Below are positions 44,614 to 54,854 of a DNA stretch of 64,000 nucleotides, one piece after another. Made by a program: the position numbers and the translations under genes. Below the pieces are notes generated by a model. It searched no databases and was not told where the DNA came from. It saw only the letters and a list, made by a program, of their open reading frames with translations. The DNA is from Stictocephala bisonia (Eukaryota > Arthropoda > Insecta > Hemiptera > Membracidae). Positions within the stretch are counted from its first letter, which is position 1. Every line of letters begins with the position of its first letter. The stretch covers positions 124,001-188,000 of the forward strand of contig JAQJVL010000802.1 of the NCBI GenBank assembly GCA_035578905.1, in the 5' to 3' direction.

Positions 44614-46875
44614 CACGTTCGCTGCGGGTCGCGCCGTGCGGCGCGACCTCGAACTAGCCGGGGCTCTGAACACGCTGTGCGGCGCTGTCTGTCCCTAGCA
44701 ACTAAATTCAGTCTGCCGTGAAGCAGTGTTTGCGTATGGTCACAGTGTGTGTTGTCCGTGTTTTCGGTATGGATCGAGCTGTTTCGTGGTGGTTTTCGTT
44801 TCTTGATATCTCTTCTGGTTTCTGACATACATGCTAGTTATTTTGTGGTTTATATACATATTATTTATTGTTGTTTATGAATAGTTTACAGTGTTATTTT
44901 GATTAAAATATGGCTTCTACATCCCGTAAACGTCCCCAGCGTCATGTGAGTGATTCTAGTGACTCTGATACTTCCGTCTCATGTAATGAGGAAAATGGTA
45001 ATACGGACAATGAAACATTTTCGACTGATTCGGAGGACGATTGTGATTATGATATTACACCTCCTGTTTGGTCAATTCATACATCTGGATTGAAACAAAT
45101 ACAGTTTGTGAGGGAAGAAAAATTTCTAATTCCATTACCAGGTACAGGCAAGCCTATTGATTTTTTCAATGTTTTATTGGATGAAAATATTTTGTCTATT
45201 ATTGTAGAACATACTAACCGTAATGCTGTAGATGTGTTTACAAATAACTCTAAACTGACTCCCAAATCTAGGATTACTAAATGGAAAGACATTACCGTCA
45301 ATGAACTAAGAACATTTATAGGCCTATTTATTCACACTGGAAGTATAAAGCTCAATCGTTTGAATGACTATTGGAAGTCACATTGGCTTTATTCTCTCAC
45401 TTGTTTTTCCAGATACATGTCATGTGACAGATTTTTGAACATTTTACGTTGCCTACACTTCAAAGATCCTAATGCCCAATATGCTAACGAGAGAATTGCA
45501 AAAATTCAACAATTTGTTGATTACTTCAATGCAAAAATGGAGAATACATATTACCCTCAGAGAGAACTGTCACTTGACGAGTCCATGGTTCTATGGCGTG
45601 GTAGGCTTCTTTTCAGACAGTATCTGAAGGGAAAAAAGCATAAATACGGAATCAAATTGTACACATTGAGTGACCCCCACGGATTGATTTTGAAATTTAT
45701 TGTTTATTGTGGTGTCTTGGATGATCTTGGAGGGAAAGGCCATGCAGCGAATGTTGTCCTGAAGCTTATGGAAAATAAACTGGGGGTTGGACATAGTCTT
45801 TACATGGACAACTACTACAACTCATTTGATCTTACTGCAGAGTTGTTAGCCAGAGATACGTATTGTACAGGCACATTACGTAATGATCGAAAACATAATC
45901 CTAAAGATGTTGTGGCTGCAGTATTGAAAAAAGGCGAAACTATTGCCAGATACGCCGAAGGTGTTTGTATCGGTAAATGGAGGGACAAACGCGTTGTTAC
46001 ATACATTTCCTCTGAGTATGAAAATGAAATAGTCCAGTCCATAAACAAGAGGAATGTAATGCGTGAAAAGCCTCTTCCGATTGTAAAGTATAACGGCTTT
46101 ATGAAGGGAGTTGACAGAGGCGATATGATGATGGCTTATTATCCAGTGGAACGTAAAACCCTTCGCTGGTATAAGAAGATCGCCATGCATATCATTCATA
46201 TGCTACTACTAAATTCACACCTGCTATACAACACTTATAATACCAATACTGAGAAACACAAAATATCGTTTTATAATTTCCGAATGAGTGTCTTGGAGGA
46301 ACTGTTGCCCAAACCAGCTGAGCCGCTAGTAGCTTTGCCGTTGCGTGGCACGGAACACACCCTCACTACTCTTGGACCACGCCCTGGGAAACCCAACTGG
46401 TCACAAAGAAAGGATTGCCGACAATGTCGAGCAAATGGAATTAGGAAACAAACAAAATATGTCTGTGAGGCATGCCCAGGTTCTCCAGCCCTCTGCCCTG
46501 GTGCATGTTTTGACACATTTCACAAGAACTAAATGAAGGCCCTTGTGCACTTGTATATATTTGTAAATATATATTTTTTTAACCAATTATTTATTTATTC
46601 AAAGTATTACGCCATAGACTTATTAGAACGCATATTAGTGACGATAAAGTGGACAAATAGTAGATTGAAGACCCAATGGACAGTCACGAGAGGGCGCCAT
46701 GGCCTGACCACGCCGTACGGCGTGCTACTTTCAAGATGGCTGACTCATTATTCTGGGGTTTATAAACTGAAAACAACACTAAACACTGGTTTTGACACCT
46801 CAAGGTATGTTATTATTTAATAAAAATATTCAGGGTGGTGGGTAGGTTTACCATGTATATTCAGCAGTGAACGTG
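44614..46875 (+). mobile_element. Structurally intact piggyBac-like transposon
   Basis: TTAA at 44610-44613 and 46876-46879. Termini CACGTTCGCTGC and (inverted) CACGTTCACTGC. Palindromes GCGCCGTGCGGCGC (44631-44644) and CACGCCGTACGGCGTG (46708-46723) sit subterminally on the two sides. It contains an uninterrupted 540-codon transposase. It is inserted in a GPATCH2-like intron in the same orientation, 69 bases after the exon donor. A solitary related end is at 5265-5286. Confidence 0.9.
44910..46532 (+). CDS. PiggyBac transposase, 540 aa, apparently intact
   Basis: DNA cut-and-paste transposase of the DDD type acting on TTAA. N-terminal acidic, Ser-rich segment (1-50); DNA-binding and insertion domain (about 70-215); catalytic aspartates D223 in LSLDESMVLWRG, D300 in LYMDNYYNS and D402 in GFMKGVDRGDMM. 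The spacings of 77 and 102 are close to those of the T. ni enzyme. The C-terminal cysteine-rich domain (503-534, C-x2-C ... C-x2-C ... CPGAC) fits the family's RING-like finger for end binding. No stop or frameshift; start ATG in AAAATATGG. Full length for the family. Activity cannot be judged from sequence, but ORF, termini and target duplication are all in place. Confidence 0.93.
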   Translation: MASTSRKRPQRHVSDSSDSDTSVSCNEENGNTDNETFSTDSEDDCDYDITPPVWSIHTSGLKQIQFVREEKFLIPLPGTGKPIDFFNVLLDENILSIIVEHTNRNAVDVFTNNSKLTPKSRITKWKDITVNELRTFIGLFIHTGSIKLNRLNDYWKSHWLYSLTCFSRYMSCDRFLNILRCLHFKDPNAQYANERIAKIQQFVDYFNAKMENTYYPQRELSLDESMVLWRGRLLFRQYLKGKKHKYGIKLYTLSDPHGLILKFIVYCGVLDDLGGKGHAANVVLKLMENKLGVGHSLYMDNYYNSFDLTAELLARDTYCTGTLRNDRKHNPKDVVAAVLKKGETIARYAEGVCIGKWRDKRVVTYISSEYENEIVQSINKRNVMREKPLPIVKYNGFMKGVDRGDMMMAYYPVERKTLRWYKKIAMHIIHMLLLNSHLLYNTYNTNTEKHKISFYNFRMSVLEELLPKPAEPLVALPLRGTEHTLTTLGPRPGKPNWSQRKDCRQCRANGIRKQTKYVCEACPGSPALCPGACFDTFHKN

Positions 46876-46954
46876 TTAAGGTTACTCTTGTGTGATAGAA
46901 TAGACAGTGATTTTTAGAAATTTAGAATCTACTTTCCCGTGAAAAACACATTAA

Positions 46955-47119
46955 GGTGCTATGTACATTACTTGCAAGGTAACCAGATGTTTCACCCATA
47001 CGGTGATGTTGCATTCTCAGTGATATTGCAAGTATAGTTTTTTAGCGATATTGCTGAGGATTTCACATCATAGTATGGACGAAACGTCTGGTTACCTTAT
47101 AAATAATGTACAGAGCACC
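46955..47119. mobile_element. 165-bp palindromic MITE with TTAA borders
   Basis: TTAA at 46951-46954 and 47120-47123. Arms of about 40 bases beginning GGTGCTATGTACATTA and (inverted) GGTGCTCTGTACATTA, with AAGGTAACCAGA in both. It folds back on itself. It lies 76 bases after the intact piggyBac, but its ends differ from that element's. Confidence 0.8.
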
Positions 47120-47123
47120 TTAA

Positions 47124-47911
47124 CGCGGTTGTCACCAGAAAATATAGATTCTAGTTATGACACCAGCCACTTAAGCGTAAGTTCTAAGATTTTAGAAATT
47201 TGTTACAATTTTTCTTCATATAGAAGAAAACATATGTCAGGTTTCTTGGCATCCCATTTCTTTTTCATATATCAGTATAAAAAGTTAAAAACCTTTCTTC
47301 AAAAAAATCATAAATATGCTGTATTTTGGTTTTTTTTTTTTTATATAACAAGAGTTGAAATTATTTGCTGCCATTTATTTATATTTTAGGTGAAAGAAAA
47401 AAAATAGAGGTATATTAAATTGTTATCAAACTATACATTTAACTCAACTTAAATAAACCTCTCTGTTCTAAAAGTAAGTAATTTTTATTTCAAACCCCAC
47501 CACAAGGAAAGTTCTAAATACAACCTCAGGAAAGTAATAGGTGATACATTCTTTAAACTTAATTTGATCTATCACTATTATGATTCCTTTGCGAGCAATG
47601 TCAAATTTATGCTTGGCGACGACGCACTCTATCTGCCTCATTCATATTGCCTCCATCACAGATTATTGCTGTCCATCCAGGTTCTGATGCCGTAGTTCAT
47701 TTTTAAATGTACAAGACACTGAGACATTCACACTGTCACTTTATTACCTTTACCCATATATTAAATTTGTTTGAGCATATCAATTCAATACATTTTTATT
47801 TTCTAAAGACTGTTCTATTCACACACTGGTTTCATCTCACTAGAATCAACTAACATTAGTAGGTCTTCATGTAGTTTGAACTGCTCGATAAGAAATATTA
47901 TAATGTTACAG
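47124..47911. other. No gene recognised; GPATCH2-like intron
   Basis: AT-rich intron sequence leading to the branch/acceptor region of the next exon. Confidence 0.5.
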
Positions 47912-48046
47912 GAAAAGAAAGTTCAAGAGAATGGCAGTTGATGTGGAAATGGCATCGACATCAGTTCGCCCTCCTATGTCATGTATGGTTGTTAGTAGTG
48001 GTAAGAAGAAACGAGTCCTAAGACATGTGCCAAACTGTGACAACAG
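47912..48046 (+). CDS. GPATCH2: GPATCH2-like exon
   Basis: Acceptor AATGTTACAG, donor AG|GTGACT; phases 2 in and 2 out. It encodes RKRKFKRMAVDVEMASTSVR, then PPMSCMVVSSGKKKRVLRHV and PNCDNR. RxRKxKRMAVD is the hallmark block of vertebrate GPATCH2 and a probable nuclear localisation signal. It joins the preceding exon without frame change across a 3.4-kb intron that contains the piggyBac. Confidence 0.85.
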
Positions 48047-49150
48047 GTGACTACAGTGTTAAATGACTATGTAATTAATTAAATTAATATAATGACATAA
48101 TTAGTTCTCATATTATCTTTAAGTGTCAAAAATGTATATCAATTTTGCTTTTTAAAGTTTTGTGCTTAAAGATTGTGGACTTACTTTTAGAAGACATTAT
48201 CTTCCTTCATAAACTGTCTTATTGTTTTTATAACCCTTTTTAAACTGGCCAGTAGAACAAAGGGTAAGCAAGAAATACCAGGTTATTTTTAATGTTTTGC
48301 AGACTTTTAAGGAAATGGATAACTTTAGTAAGTATAAATCATATATTCTTGAATCCTTTTTTATTTGATAGACTATAAAATGAGATTTTAAAACACATGA
48401 CTTTTAGCTAAAAATATTCATAGGTAATTATTATACTCTACTTATAACTTGTGAGTAAATTTTCAAAAAATTTTCAATTTTTCAAAAAAGTGAATTTTCA
48501 AAAAAAATTCAAACCAACCTAACCCAAAAGTACTGAGAACTAACCCTGTATGATTTTTGCAGAAAAAATGTGCAGTTAGGAACAATTGACATTTATTCTT
48601 AGTTTAAACAAAACCCCAAAAACCACAATTTTCAAGCAATGTTGGTGTTGCCATGCAAATCATGCAGAAAATAATAAAACTTTGTTCCTATTTTAAACAA
48701 AGGATATAAAATATAATGGAAACAAAGAAATACAAACACTAATAACTACACCAGTAAGTAGCACGTAAACACGACTTAGTATCTGGCATAAACAGCTGTT
48801 GTCTGTACATAGTGGTAATAGGAACATGGCATTATTAAATAGATATGTACCATATTACTATGGAATTTATTATATTTCAGTACCTTGATTATTTATCTAA
48901 GAGTTATTTCATGAAAATTCAATAAAAATGTGCTATAAGAAAAAAAACAAATAATTGTGTAATTCTTGATATATCACAAGTTTGGCATCTTCGCGATAAC
49001 CACGACTACCAATATATTCATGCCACAAGAATGCCCCATCTTATGTCAAAAGAATTACCCCATCCTTTCATGGGGACATTTGACCATGACTTCCTCCAAG
49101 CACAAGCCATTAAACCCCATTGCTGGATTTGTTTCATTAATTACATTTTT
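48047..49150. other. No gene recognised; GPATCH2-like intron
   Basis: AT-rich; 48460-48515 is a run of TTTTCAAAAAA-type words. No coding motif. Confidence 0.45.
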
Positions 49151-49639
49151 TAGTGTGGACAGCTAGTTAAAAGTCACTGGAAATCTTTATGAATAATTTA
49201 AATAGGTTTTAGCACACTTAATACCCACAACAGCTCCGATTCAGTAAGAACCTTTCTTGATGTTGACCTAAAACTGCAAAATGGGTATATAACACTGTTG
49301 TGCATACTAAACCTACCAATCACCTACAATATCTCCACTTCAGCAGCAACCATCCAACTCTAAAAAATCCATTCAGTCAAGCCCACAAAAAGGAAAATGT
49401 ATCTACTCCAACGATGAAGAACTGTATATTTACAACAGAATTTTCAACACTTTTGTTAGAAAAGGATACATAAAAATTAGTCGACAACCAGATCTATGTA
49501 GCTCAATCCACAAAATCCACCGTTACAATAAATAAAACAAATTTCTATTTATTTATATTGAAACAAATGGTTTCAAAATCCTCCAAGCCTCTCAACAGAC
49601 TGAAGATTTACTTGACACTGTATCCACTACCACTTTCAA

Positions 49640-49870
49640 ACAGCCACTACAAGATTGCTCTTCGGCTCTTTCCACTTCAGAAAAAGCAAATGCAAAAGCT
49701 GCGAAATTAATGCCCCTTCAAAAACTCTTACGAGCTCAAATACCCACAGACATTCAAAATTAATGATCACAATACCTGCAACACCTAATCTTCCTTGTTA
49801 CTTGCACATTGATAAGTGCAACATGTGGGATTTTAGCAATGCAATCAATTCCCAGCTCAGTATATAGGTA
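49640..49870 (+). pseudogene. Decayed Penelope/GIY-YIG-type retroelement relic
   Basis: Across two frames the text GSFHFRKSKCKSCEINAPSK, TLTSSNTHRHSKL and PNLPCYLHIDKCNM resembles the CxTC...F.SS.T...YKI....C.T.NLxYLI.CxKC stretch just before the GIY-YIG motif in Penelope-type proteins. A frameshift lies near 49765. The call is motif-level only. Confidence 0.35.
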
Positions 49871-49939
49871 TCTACTAATAGCCTCAGAACGAGAATGTCA
49901 AAACAGACTTAAAAGAGAAACCTATTTGAAACCTGCCCG

Positions 49940-50361
49940 CCCGCTCATACACGTTCAGTGGTAATGACCCACCTGCCCAACCATACACGTACTGTGGTAA
50001 TGACCCACCCGCCCACCCATACACGTACTGTGGTAATGACCCAACCGCCCACCTATACACGTACTGTGGTAATGACCCATCTGCCCACTCATACACGTAC
50101 TGTGGTAATGAACCACCCGCCCACCTATACACGTACTGTGGTAATGACCCACCCGCCCACCCATACACGTACTGTGGTAATGACCCAACCGCCCACCTAT
50201 ACACATACTGTGGTAATGACCCATCTGCCCACTCATACACGTACTGTGGTACTGAACCACCTGCCCACCTATATACGTACTGTGGTAATGACCCACCCGC
50301 CCACCTATACACGTACTGTGGTAATGACCCACCCGCCCACCTATACACGTACTGTGGTAAT
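49940..50361. repeat. 35-bp minisatellite, about 12 copies
   Basis: Unit GTAATGACCCACCCGCCCAC followed by CTATACACGTACTGT. Variants ACCCATCTGCCCACTC alternate in a regular pattern, suggesting a higher-order repeat of about four units. Because 35 is not a multiple of 3, several frames on both strands stay open; these are not genes. Confidence 0.95.
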
Positions 50362-50544
50362 GATTTCAGTCAATGTAGCCTAATTAGTTTAATCCCATCT
50401 TTATAAGCTAAAGGTTCTCTGTTTGATCCCAATCAGTCATAACAAATTTTGAAAGGGATCATCTGATAACACACCGACTGTTTATTTGTCATTGGGCTAT
50501 TAATTAATGACACTTTCTAAGGAATACTCAGCCTTAGTTTGTAA

Positions 50545-50640
50545 TAATGACTACATTTGGTCATAAACACTCATTTAAAATTCATTTTCGACCATCCATA
50601 TCTTGAAGATCGGCGTCTTATGAATAAATAAATGCTGTAG
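50545..50640 (+). repeat. GATCGGCGTCTTA-family 3' end
   Basis: CATCCATATCTTGAAGATCG, then GCGTCTTATGAATAAATAAA, reversed relative to 5560 and 42337. Retroposon tail. Confidence 0.5.
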
Positions 50641-50905
50641 CACCAAAATAATCAAATCCCTTACTACTACTTGTAAAATACGAAAAATGTAAGGAAAACC
50701 AGAATTTGGCTCACTAAGTCTTTACATGAGATATAATAATCCAACCTATTTTCCAATCAAAGCAGGCTTACAATTGGATTACAGTATAATCACTACAGAA
50801 CCTATAAACATGCATATAATACATGGATTACAAGTGAAGAATTTTTAGCTATAATTATGGCAACACTGCAACCTCCAGCTCGGCTCTCAGCTCCAATGTT
50901 GGGCG

Positions 50906-51127
50906 TGCCGGTGGCCGAACGGTCTAAAGCGTCAGGACTTTGAGCTTGGGTTATTAGAGATAGCGCTGGTTCGAATCCGACCTGGACTGAAAGATTTATT
51001 AGTAATATTCACCTTCTACTGTACTGGTTCACCTCCTTACTTTGTCTGAATAAGTTCCTTGCACAGATCAATATAATCTACGGATAATGGTCAGAGTAAG
51101 GCTAAGAAAGAAATCGGCCTCTCCTTT
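50906..51127 (+). mobile_element. tRNA-derived SINE, copy A
   Basis: Head GGTGGCCGAACGGTCTAAAG (A box, leucine-tRNA-like) and GGTTCGAATCC (B box), then a shared body with TACTGTACTGGTTCACCTCC and CAGAGTAAGGCTAAGAAAGA, ending in TCTCCTTTTTTT. A second copy is at 61951-62170 on the other strand, which shows this is a SINE, not a tRNA gene. Confidence 0.8.
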
Positions 51128-51381
51128 TTTTAAAAAAATCTGTTTTCCATTAACGTTCTTCTGTCATGTATTGAAAACAAGATCATAGGCCTTGAAATAT
51201 CTCCAAAAATGTTTTATTATTTTGTTGTTGGTTTTTTACTTTTTTTGGTGTGCATACTTGTAAAGGACAGTAATAACAGAATTTTTAAAAGGTAATTCTG
51301 TTTTCCTGCCTAAACAAAACCTAAACATTTTTTATATTATTTTTTTACCACTGAGGCTAATATTTTTATCTTTAAATATAG

Positions 51382-51653
51382 GGTACAATGTTGCAGATAT
51401 TGTGTAACAGGAGCTAGCTGTGGCAAGCGTAAACGAAGTGTTCGCACAGAGACCCCTCGAGTGCTTGGATTCGCTGCACCAGCAGTACGGGAGGACACGG
51501 CCACAGCATTACATCGTCTCAGTTTACGAGATTCAGTACCCCAGCCACTTGCTCAACCTATGGAAATAGGAGTAACCCAGGTGCCAAGCAGTAGCAGCCT
51601 CAGTAGCTCTGAGAGTGACACAGGAATATTCACAAATGATGAGGGAAGAGAGG
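51382..51653 (+). CDS. GPATCH2: GPATCH2-like exon with conserved NDEGREG
   Basis: Acceptor TTTAAATATAG, donor G|GTGAGT; enters in phase 2, leaves in phase 1. It encodes RVQCCRYCVTGASCGKRKRS, VRTETPRVLGFAAPAVRE, a helical TATALHRLSLRDSVPQP segment and SSSSLSSSESDTGIFTNDEG. The last part matches the vertebrate family motif [20 protein letters not shown]. The four cysteines CCRYC...C are not a family feature that I know. Strong orthology evidence together with the next exon. Confidence 0.88.
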
Positions 51654-52242
51654 GTGAGTTTTACATCGTACATTATGTAACAGTCTATTTTTGTTTGAAT
51701 AAAAATAATAGACATAAGTTAATACGGTGCTTTACTATTGCTTTACTTTACTTATCTTTATTATTGCTTTACTAACCCAATCTAACATTACATTTTGTAT
51801 GGTAGGTATAATTAATTGATAACGTAGATAAATTAATCAATAAGAAATATACAATAATAATAAAAACTTAATTACAAAATTAACAATGGTCCTAATATAA
51901 TATTTTGTTTTTAGTGATTTGCCTCTTTTCTGATTATTTATTATGACACTTTACCTTTTATTTCTAAGTAATTTCATTTGTTTTATATGCATACATATAG
52001 ATGTCTCATCCATTGTCAAATTTTGTGTCACAAATTATCATTTGTTTTGGAGTGCAGTTGTGGAGCACTAGTGTAGTCCTATGTAAATGTGATGTAGTTT
52101 TTACCAGCTGTGGTAGTAGACCTCACTTACTAACTAAATTGCTGGCACAAAAATACCTATTAAATAAGATATTTATTTTGGGTGTGTATAATCTATGATT
52201 TGTAGTCACAGCATTTCATAAATTTTAGCGTGATTAGCAATA
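51654..52242. other. No gene recognised; GPATCH2-like intron
   Basis: AT-rich start of the 10.7-kb intron that ends at 62394. Confidence 0.5.
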
Positions 52243-53515
52243 CCTGGGGTCAATCTATATGAAGTGATCCAATGGTGGTTGCTTGACCATTTTCATTTTT
52301 TTATATGTTATTACCATGCTCATAAGAAGTTCAAACATTATTTTTAAAGAATTTTATCTTTTACCGTTGAAGCGTGGCAGCCATTTTTGTTCATGAGAAT
52401 CTGGCGATTTTTGGCTTTGCAGAAATTATTGTAAAATTGATAATTTCTTGATTGGATTATGCTACAGTTTTCAAACCAACACCATTCTTTTTAGAAAGAT
52501 CTCTTCTACAATATTATTTATCATCTTAAAGCCCTAAATAAGAGTTTTAGTCCCAAAATAGCCTCCAAAGTTTGGTACTAAAACTTGGGAGGTCTCACTT
52601 TTTGGGAGCTTAAAAAACAAAGAAGGGGTGATTTATCATAGTTCAAACTTTTTGTTTAGTTAGATGGCATATCTGACTAACATAAAATAAAGTTTATACC
52701 TTACTAGCTGAACCCGGGGGACGTTGTCTCGCCTTTCATTTTTCATTGACATACCAAAATAAAGCAATAAAAAAAATTATAGAAAAAACCATTATTTACT
52801 AAATGAGTGCAAGAGGGTAAATTATTTATTTTTTATTTTCACGTTTCACCACATGTTTTAATTACAGAGGAAAAAAGGTTAACACCAAATACAGATCACC
52901 TGATCAAGTAAAAGTAGTGTGTGCTACACTCTCAAGGTGAAATGTAGAACTACAATAAATCAAAACATATACAGTACTGTTGTTGTGAGAACTTCAATCT
53001 GCTTATGGCATGTGAAACTACATTAAACCACACAGTCATATGTTTTTTGTAAACAATTCAGATTCTCCATTTGAATAACATGGGATCTTTAGGAGCCCGT
53101 GGGGCGAGACCCTGTGGACGGATCTGCATCAAACTTCACAGAAACCATCTCGGGAGTATACAGGACAACATCCTAAAGTTTCATGGCGATCGGTTGGATG
53201 GTTTGGCAGCGCATAAACTTCAAACATATATATACAAACATCCTCTTTTATAAATATAGATAACATGTTTCCTTAATTTTTTATGAATTTTTGAAATTTG
53301 AAATTTTTCAAATTCTTCTAAGTTTGAAGCCCTAAATCTCTAGTGGGACATGATGTAAACATATGATTTTTTCACAGCATATACATATAATACTAAAGTA
53401 GTATAGGAATTTCAACTTTGATATTTGACTGAGAGTAAAGTAATGAATTTTCAAAAGTAAAGAAAAAACATATTTTCGCCAATGTTAATTTAATGCGAAT
53501 TACTCTAATGAAGGT
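52243..53515. repeat. Long inverted repeat, left arm (interrupted)
   Basis: TCAATCTATATGAAGTGATC at 52252 and following sequence pairs, inverted and diverged, with 56503-57172. Without the insertion at 52708-53262 the arm is about 700 bases. Shared words include ACATAAAATAAAGTTTAT and GGGACATGATGTAAA. It may be the arms of a fold-back element, or two copies of one repeat facing each other. Confidence 0.65.
52708..53262 (+). mobile_element. RTE-type/SINE-like retroposon inserted in left arm
   Basis: Starts CTAGCTGAACCCGGGGGACG, holds AAGTTTCATGGCGATCGGTT near the end and finishes CCTCTTTTATAAATATAGA. These start and end words are shared by many insect RTE-derived elements. The intact opposite arm (about 56700-56720) gives the empty site, fixing both borders. 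Confidence 0.6.
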
Positions 53516-54850
53516 GTTTTTGGAAAGTAAGTAAAGTTAAGAAGAAATGTTGTGTTAAGTTATTTATTAATTTATTATTCAAAGGAAGTGATATATTGAA
53601 GGTCTAAAAATAAGCAAAAATCAAATATACATATTTTTTTAAATTCTCTAAAATATCTGAAACCGTTCCAAATACCACCTTACGTTTAGCACACCTTATT
53701 CTAACTCATATAATATTGTTTAGAAGCACACTTATTTTTTTGGATAGCTTTTATGGAATAGAATACTATCTTCAAGTAGCTGTGGTAAGTTCAAGCACTG
53801 AAAGTTTTCTCAGCTCATTCTTTAGTGGGATCCAAACTATATTGTTGGTTTATTTTTAAAATTATGTTTGTGGTCCTGCTGGTTGATAAAACTTCACAAA
53901 CACATCATTATTTTCCTAACATACTTTTTCAACGTCTGCAAGCCACATTTTTCATTACAAACACACACAACAATGTAATTTTCTCTGACTGTAAGCAATT
54001 TTATTGACACTATGATATTCATAAATCGCTGTGTCTGATATAACATAGCACTTAATTATGTTTTCTGAAATTTATGAAATCTCCTTGTACCTTTTATTAA
54101 TAGACAGTTATCAAGTCTGGTTTGAAATGTTTAAATGTATAATGCAAAATTTGCTTTCTTGACAAGGAAAGAAATTTTGAAAAACATTTCGGGCACAGAG
54201 ATTTTCAAGGAATTATTTCAAGTTTTGTTTCAGACTCGTTTGGATTTAACAAGGATAAATAAGTGGATCAACTTTTATTTCTCTCTTAGGCCCTTAGAAA
54301 GGCTTTACATGAACTTTTAATGGATAAGAGCAATATTTACCAAAAATATGGTTGTATTTTAACATGTATTTCTTTTCATTGTACTCACTTATTGTTGAAA
54401 TTGAAGGACAATATACTGTAAATTTAAACAACTTTTGAACATTTTCTTCAAACTCATTTAAATATTTCAGAGTTTTTGAAATTGGACCATAAAACGGTTT
54501 GTAACAATCTTACAAACTAATTTTCCACTGGAGCAATGTTCAACCATTTTAATAAAAATAAAATAATATGTATGTAAAAGTTTAGATGGAATGTAATATA
54601 CACAATAAAGCTGTAAATAGGTCAATTAAATATTTGCACTCAATAACATTAAAAAAGGTAAAACTTCAAAGTAGTCTAACTACTCAACTACATATTATGA
54701 AGTATCTAGACTGACTGAGCAAAAGATGCCAGGTATTGAAGAGGGAACTTCATAATCTTTACAGACTCGCCACTGAGCTCTTGTGCAGACATGTCTACTG
54801 ATCTGACTCATTGATGAGGACCACATAGCTTTTTGTTCTTTATTATTATT
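53516..54850. other. No gene recognised; spacer within the inverted repeat
   Basis: AT-rich; several short frames without motifs. Confidence 0.4.
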
Positions 54851-54854
54851 GCTG

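Noticed and set aside
44544..44930. Fusion of the GPATCH2-like 5' exon to the piggyBac transposase by alternative splicing, as in vertebrate CSB-PGBD3
   Set aside because: The exon leaves phase 2. Acceptor TTTACAG (44891) puts the transposase out of frame. Acceptor GAATAG (44884) is in frame but meets TAA before the ATG. A fusion protein is not supported, although a truncated transcript remains possible.
49884..50383. Repetitive proteins of 125-154 residues on both strands
   Set aside because: They are read-throughs of a 35-bp minisatellite; periodic open frames on both strands are expected from the unit length and composition.
50910..50993. A leucine-type tRNA gene
   Set aside because: A- and B-boxes are present, but the body continues into a shared SINE sequence found again at 61951-62170, and the acceptor stem does not pair.
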